DNA from: Flammeovirgaceae bacterium UBA976
GTDB taxonomy: Bacteria > Bacteroidota > Bacteroidia > Cytophagales > Cyclobacteriaceae
Length of the DNA stretch: 30,201 bases
Direction of reading: 5' to 3'
Assembly: GCA_002292365.1 (NCBI GenBank)
Contig: DBBU01000067.1
Location: forward strand, 8,061-38,261
The translations under genes were made by a program, and so were the position numbers. Every line of letters starts with the position of its first letter. Positions within the stretch are counted from its first letter, which is position 1. Positions 26,763 through 30,201 of the stretch are shown here, piece after piece. Under the pieces are notes generated by a model. The model made no database searches and was not told the origin of the DNA. It saw only the letters and a program-made list of their open reading frames with translations.

Positions 26763-27830
26763 ATGAATAAATGCTTGCCATTATTTTATTTTTGTATGCT
26801 ATTGGGTTGCGAGAAAAACAAGCCTATCAATAAGCTTCATGAGACCCTCTCAAGTCAATCCCTGGTTTATGCAACTAAATTTAATATCCAAGAAGACCAT
26901 CTTAGTGTGATGGAACCTTGGCCAGGGTCAAAATCTGCCATTGACTATACATTTGAAAGCATCCCCCAACGGGTAGTTGTCACCAGCACGACCCACCTAC
27001 CTTATTTAGAGCTTTTAGGCTTGGAAGATAAACTAGTTGGTTTTGTAGGCACGAACAATATCTATTCTGAAAAAATAAATGGCCACCTAAAATCTGGAAA
27101 AATAGTAGAACTAGGCATCAATGGTAAAATAAATTTAGAGCTGCTATTGGCCAGTCAACCTGATTTAGTTATTGCCTTTGATCTTGGTGGTGAATCCACA
27201 ACACTTGATAAAATTGTCGAAGCGGGCATACCTATTGTGTATAATTCGGATTTTCTAGAAGAAACTGCTTTGGGTCGTGCCGAATGGATCAAGTTTTTTG
27301 GTTATATTTTCGATGAGAGAAAAATTGCAGATTCAATTTTTTCTAGCATGGTTGAAAGATACCAATATCTTAAAAGCTTAACCCAAAACGTGACAGAAAG
27401 GCCCAGCGTATTTTCAGGAGTGGTATATGGAGATACCTGGTTTCTGCCAGGTGGAAAAAACTGGTCCGCACAATTCATTAAGGATGCTGGAGGGACCTAT
27501 GTATGGGAAGATAACCTATCATCAGGATGGTTAGAACTTAGTTTTGAAACGGTTCTCGATCGAGCTAGGGAAGCACGATTTTGGATTGGGGTTGCCTCTA
27601 TCAATACCCGCACTGAATTGATGGCTCAAGATGCACGATATGAACTTTTTGAAGCTTATCAAGAGCAGCGTATATACAATTACAATAAGCGCATAGGTAA
27701 CAATGGTGGATTTGATTTCTTTGAATCGGCCTACGCTCGACCCGATCTAGTTCTTGCCGATCTTATTAGAATATTGCATCCAGAGTTGCTACCCAATCAT
27801 CCTACTTATTATTTTCAAAAGATTTTATGA
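26763..27830 (+). CDS. btuF: Lipoprotein substrate-binding protein of the cobalamin ABC transporter
   Basis: A 355-residue class III periplasmic binding protein (TroA/BtuF fold). A type II signal ends MLLGC with Cys16 as the lipidation site. The next residues are EKNKPINK, without the acidic run seen in the btuG-like lipoprotein, which fits retention facing the periplasm. The fold signatures are PQRVVVTSTTHLPYLELLGLEDKLVGFVG, a long helix near LELLLASQPDLVIAFD linking the lobes, and YNSDFLEETALGRAEWIKFFG. Related proteins also bind haem or ferric siderophores; cobalamin is inferred from the adjacent riboswitch and BtuB/BtuG. The start is ATG at 26763. A one-mismatch -7 element (GAATTTTG, 26751-26758) ends four bases before it. 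The stop overlaps btuC by 4 bp. Confidence 0.85.
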   Translation: MNKCLPLFYFCMLLGCEKNKPINKLHETLSSQSLVYATKFNIQEDHLSVMEPWPGSKSAIDYTFESIPQRVVVTSTTHLPYLELLGLEDKLVGFVGTNNIYSEKINGHLKSGKIVELGINGKINLELLLASQPDLVIAFDLGGESTTLDKIVEAGIPIVYNSDFLEETALGRAEWIKFFGYIFDERKIADSIFSSMVERYQYLKSLTQNVTERPSVFSGVVYGDTWFLPGGKNWSAQFIKDAGGTYVWEDNLSSGWLELSFETVLDRAREARFWIGVASINTRTELMAQDARYELFEAYQEQRIYNYNKRIGNNGGFDFFESAYARPDLVLADLIRILHPELLPNHPTYYFQKIL

Positions 27831-28891
27831 TCACACAATATTTTGATACTTCAATAAAAAAGTGGCGACAACTGTTTATTGGTTTAGGGTTATTATTGAT
27901 TGTTTTATTTGCTCTAAATATCAGCTTAGGATCTGTGGACATCCCTTTATCAAGTGTGATTGATTTCATTCTATTACGCACTCCCGTAGATAATTCTTGG
28001 CATTTGATTTTGGCAAAATTTCGTTTACCCAAGGCACTCACAGCTACACTTGTTGGGGGTGGACTCGGTATCTGTGGATTGCAAATGCAAACCTTATTTC
28101 GGAATCCTATGGCTGGGCCATTCATTTTAGGTATTAGTTCTGGATCTGGGCTGGGAGTCGCTCTGATTATTTTTTTAGGGGTTGAAGCTGGACTCCTTTT
28201 CGAACTTTCAGTTATTGCCAGAAGTTGGATTATGGTATGTGCAGCCGCACTTGGCTCCTTTGGCATATTATTGGCCATCATATTGGCCTCTGTAAGACTC
28301 AAGGATTCAGTTACCTTATTGATATTGGGCTTAATGCTGGGTACCGCATCAAGTGCTTTGATCAATATTTTACAATACTTCAGTCAAGCTACAAATATCC
28401 AAGCCTATCTGATGTGGTCTTTTGGCAGTTTGGGGAGCCTTTCATGGAATGAATTGATGATCTTCAGTGTGATCATATCGATAGGTATGATCATGTCAAT
28501 AGGCTTATCCAAATCATTGAATGCCTTATTACTTGGAGCAAATTATGCTGAAAGCATGGGGGTAGACCTCAAAATCATACGTGTTCTGATTATCATTAAT
28601 ACCAGTTTATTGGCGGGTACGATAACCGCCTTTTGTGGACCCATCGCTTTTTTTGGTCTGGCCATGCCCCATATCGCTCGCATGCTTTTCAACACAACCA
28701 ATCATTTGTTATTAACACCACTCATTATCCTCATTGGCGGTATTTTAATGCTCCTTTTTGATACGGTCTCGCAGTTACCAGGTATTGAGGCTACTTTACC
28801 TATTAATGCAGTCACTGCATTAATAGGAGCTCCATTTGTCGTCTATCTCTTATTGAGAAAAAAAAACATTCATTATACTTTCGATAAATGA
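27827..28891 (+). CDS. btuC: FecCD/BtuC-type ABC permease
   Basis: A 354-residue inner-membrane permease with about ten hydrophobic helices, the size and layout of BtuC/FhuB-half/FecD. Family blocks are present: KFRLPKALTATLVGGGLGIC near the second helix, MQTLFRNPMAGPFILGISSG (the RNPLA-P-LG signature), GANYAESMGVDLK before the cytoplasmic coupling helix, and FCGPIAFFGLAMPHIAR, followed by LPINAVTALIGAPFVVYLLL at the end. It should form a homodimer pore with two BtuD subunits and receive B12 from the lipoprotein. Overlaps with both neighbours are 4 bp (ATGA), so the three genes are coupled. The cargo is inferred from context. Confidence 0.9.
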   Translation: MITQYFDTSIKKWRQLFIGLGLLLIVLFALNISLGSVDIPLSSVIDFILLRTPVDNSWHLILAKFRLPKALTATLVGGGLGICGLQMQTLFRNPMAGPFILGISSGSGLGVALIIFLGVEAGLLFELSVIARSWIMVCAAALGSFGILLAIILASVRLKDSVTLLILGLMLGTASSALINILQYFSQATNIQAYLMWSFGSLGSLSWNELMIFSVIISIGMIMSIGLSKSLNALLLGANYAESMGVDLKIIRVLIIINTSLLAGTITAFCGPIAFFGLAMPHIARMLFNTTNHLLLTPLIILIGGILMLLFDTVSQLPGIEATLPINAVTALIGAPFVVYLLLRKKNIHYTFDK

Positions 28892-29868
28892 AGTTAATGC
28901 ACACCCAATCGCTGACAATTGGATATACTGAAGGGCGTACAAATAAAGTGCTTCAAGAAAACATCAATTTGTCACTCGCATCTGGAGAGATCATCAGCCT
29001 TATGGGACAAAATGGGGTCGGTAAAACCACTTTCATAAAAACCCTATCTGGCTTACATAAGGGAATATCGGGATCCGTTCTTCATCAGGATCGTCTCATT
29101 GATGAATTCTCAAAATCAGCTTTGGCTAAACAAATAAGTGTCGTCCTTACCGAAAAACCCTTTGCAGCACACCTTTCTGTAATAGAATTGATCGCCCTAG
29201 GTAGACATCCTTATTCCAATTGGCTAGGTCGATTAAGTACATCAGATAAGCAGGCCATAGATGTGGCCATGAATCAAACAAACATTAATTATTTAGCCCG
29301 TAAGAAACTTTATCAGCTCAGTGATGGCCAATTTCAAAAAGTAATGATCGCTCGCGCTTTGGCACAAGAAACAGATTTAATCATTTTAGATGAGCCCACC
29401 GCACATCTAGATTTGAGCAATAAAATAGAGATCATGCTACTGTTGAAATCCATTGCTGGAAATGGGAAAGGAGTGCTCATAGCTACCCATGATCTACAAG
29501 TAAGCCTCCAATTGTCGGATCGCTTGTGGCTCTTTAATTTTAATCGCCCCGTATTAGACGGTTGTCCTGAGGATTTAATTTTGCAAGGGGCTATTGATCA
29601 AACCCTCTTTCCTGTAAATAACAATATCGACCTAACTACAGGAACAGTAAAACGTCTAGATGAGCGTAAAGGCAATGTACTTTTGCAAGGAGATCCTACT
29701 ATGGTTCACTGGACCGCGCAAGCCCTGCAGCGCAATGGGTATGCTGTAAATAAAGATACAAACTCATTGATAAGCATAAATTGTATCGATTGCATCTGGA
29801 AACTGGAGAGCAAAGACACCAGTACCTCCTTTGATTCCATTAAGGACTTATTGATGCATCTCAAGTAG
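28888..29868 (+). CDS. btuD: ABC transporter ATPase with C-terminal extension
   Basis: A 326-residue ATPase that should power the cobalamin permease. Walker A is GQNGVGKT (40-47), Walker B LIILDEP (164-170, catalytic E169), D-loop AHLD and H-loop H201 (ATHDLQ). Two positions deviate from the textbook family: the Q-loop region reads VVLTEKP (85-91) with no Gln, and the signature is LSDGQ (144-148) not LSGGQ. From memory, such forms are common in Bacteroidota FecE-like ATPases. The usual subunit is about 250 residues; here residues about 225-326 form an extra domain of alternating strands and helices ending in CIDCIW (C299, C302) and a final helix. I do not recognise that domain. It is the last gene of the operon. 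Confidence 0.9.
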   Translation: MKLMHTQSLTIGYTEGRTNKVLQENINLSLASGEIISLMGQNGVGKTTFIKTLSGLHKGISGSVLHQDRLIDEFSKSALAKQISVVLTEKPFAAHLSVIELIALGRHPYSNWLGRLSTSDKQAIDVAMNQTNINYLARKKLYQLSDGQFQKVMIARALAQETDLIILDEPTAHLDLSNKIEIMLLLKSIAGNGKGVLIATHDLQVSLQLSDRLWLFNFNRPVLDGCPEDLILQGAIDQTLFPVNNNIDLTTGTVKRLDERKGNVLLQGDPTMVHWTAQALQRNGYAVNKDTNSLISINCIDCIWKLESKDTSTSFDSIKDLLMHLK

Positions 29869-30101
29869 TGATTGAATGATTTGATGTTGTTAATCCCTGC
29901 GGACAGTGAGTGAGCAGGGGGATTTCCAGTAACAAAATCTTACCCTAGTCTACATTCCTTCATTCATCATAATTATGATATTCACTTAATCAATGACGAC
30001 CAATCTCGCATCAGGTTGGTAGCCGTAATGAACTATCAATTAAGATGAAGTATTGATAATCGATGAACGTACGAAAGGGTCACTTCTCTCTGACTCGTAA
30101 A
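29869..30101. other. Intergenic region without a recognised gene
   Basis: About 230 bases after btuD with no convincing frame, tRNA or riboswitch. It holds an interrupted hairpin just after btuD (AATCCCTGC at 29892-29900 against GCAGGGGGATT at 29914-29924, two extra G on the right), without a T-run, and a 14-bp A+T-rich perfect palindrome (29966-29979). Neither is strong enough to name. Confidence 0.4.
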
Positions 30102-30133
30102 AAAAGACTGAATCCCATGAGATTCAGTCTTTT
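30102..30133 (-). terminator. Strong hairpin terminator, probably bidirectional
   Basis: AAAAGACTGAATC (30102-30114) pairs perfectly over 13 bp with GATTCAGTCTTTT (30121-30133), leaving a six-base loop. Read on the minus strand, the right arm continues into a run of seven T residues, so it should end the leftward gene whose stop is at 30159-30161. On the plus strand four T residues follow the stem, so it may also stop transcripts leaving btuFCD. Confidence 0.85.
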
Positions 30134-30158
30134 CGAAATTTTCAAGTTAAATATCCTA

Positions 30159-30201
30159 TTAAAACTTAACTATTCTGAAAGTTCTGACTTCATTAGAGTC
30201 A
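30159..30201 (-). CDS. C-terminal end of a leftward gene, possibly a type IX secretion cargo
   Basis: Only 13 codons and a stop lie inside the window. They read DSNEVRTFRIVKF followed by TAA. The alternating pattern ending in a basic-hydrophobic strand resembles the last strand of a type A type IX secretion sorting domain, where proteins commonly end with a segment such as ...FKIVK. A strong terminator 25 bases downstream supports a real gene end. Too little sequence is present to say what the protein is. Confidence 0.45.
   Translation of the reverse strand, partial: DSNEVRTFRIVKF

Noticed and set aside
27802..28365. 187-residue minus-strand frame opposite btuC
   Set aside because: It is antisense to a clear FecCD permease, is Ser/Lys/Pro-rich without a recognisable domain, and arises from the codon pattern of the hydrophobic permease gene.
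29892..29924. Terminator after btuD (CCCTGC...GCAGGG hairpin)
   Set aside because: The stem is interrupted by two extra G, the loop is about 13 bases and no T-run follows, so it does not look like an intrinsic terminator. The perfect hairpin at 30102-30133 is much better.
29966..29979. 14-bp perfect palindrome ATCATAATTATGAT as an operator
   Set aside because: In 30 kb of A+T-rich DNA one or two such palindromes are expected by chance, and it is not close to a start codon.
1..30201. CRISPR array, insertion sequence, prophage, toxin-antitoxin or defence island
   Set aside because: No regularly spaced repeats, transposase, integrase, phage structural gene or defence gene was seen. Nearly all sequence is taken up by recognisable housekeeping and transport genes.

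Overview
The window looks like a chromosomal segment from a Bacteroidota bacterium, most likely in or near the Saprospiria. This is inferred from gene content, not from a search. The pointers are type IX secretion genes (PorQ, a PorE-like OmpA protein, and a C-terminal fragment at the right edge that resembles a sorting domain), a BtuB plus BtuG-like surface lipoprotein pair, exact TAnnTTTG (-7) promoter elements upstream of two genes, few visible Shine-Dalgarno sequences, and A+T-rich DNA. I see no insertion sequences, prophage genes, tRNA/rRNA genes or CRISPR arrays. It reads as ordinary, tightly packed core chromosome.

Layout. 1-3.0 kb: a secreted DinB-like protein (-), a DEAD-box RNA helicase (+) and an aldo/keto reductase (+). 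3.05-6.4 kb: a Rieske oxygenase (-) diverges from a two-gene unit of an APC amino-acid permease and a dimethylarginine-hydrolase-like enzyme, possibly a methylated-amine or methylarginine utilisation patch. 6.4-9.5 kb: a 1028-residue methylmalonyl-CoA mutase (-) with a reduced MutA-like domain fused in front of the catalytic MutB-type chain. 9.5-11.1 kb: a 221-bp stretch of about 80% A+T, then dnaA. 11.3-15.3 kb: a GH3-family adenylating enzyme, dxr (isoprenoid synthesis) and rseP (site-2 protease), spaced as one operon. 15.4-17.3 kb: the PorE-like envelope protein (-). 17.5-22.3 kb: lon, porQ and hslU, overlapping or nearly so. 22.5-23.5 kb: meaB, the GTPase chaperone of methylmalonyl-CoA mutase.

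23.5-29.9 kb is the most coherent system: a complete cobalamin (vitamin B12) uptake locus. A cobalamin riboswitch on the minus strand (about 26538-26694) precedes a TonB-dependent receptor (btuB) and a beta-propeller surface lipoprotein (btuG-like). The divergent plus-strand operon encodes a lipoprotein binding protein, a FecCD-type permease and an ABC ATPase (btuF, btuC, btuD), with 4-bp ATGA overlaps. The mutase and MeaB in the same window give imported B12 an obvious use.

The less ordinary points are: the MutA-MutB fusion; an upstream reading frame between riboswitch and btuB that imitates the btuB start; a roughly 100-residue C-terminal extension with a CxxC pair on the B12 ATPase; the permease/DDAH/Rieske grouping; and a probable leaderless promoter on the helicase gene. 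None of these proves a new system.
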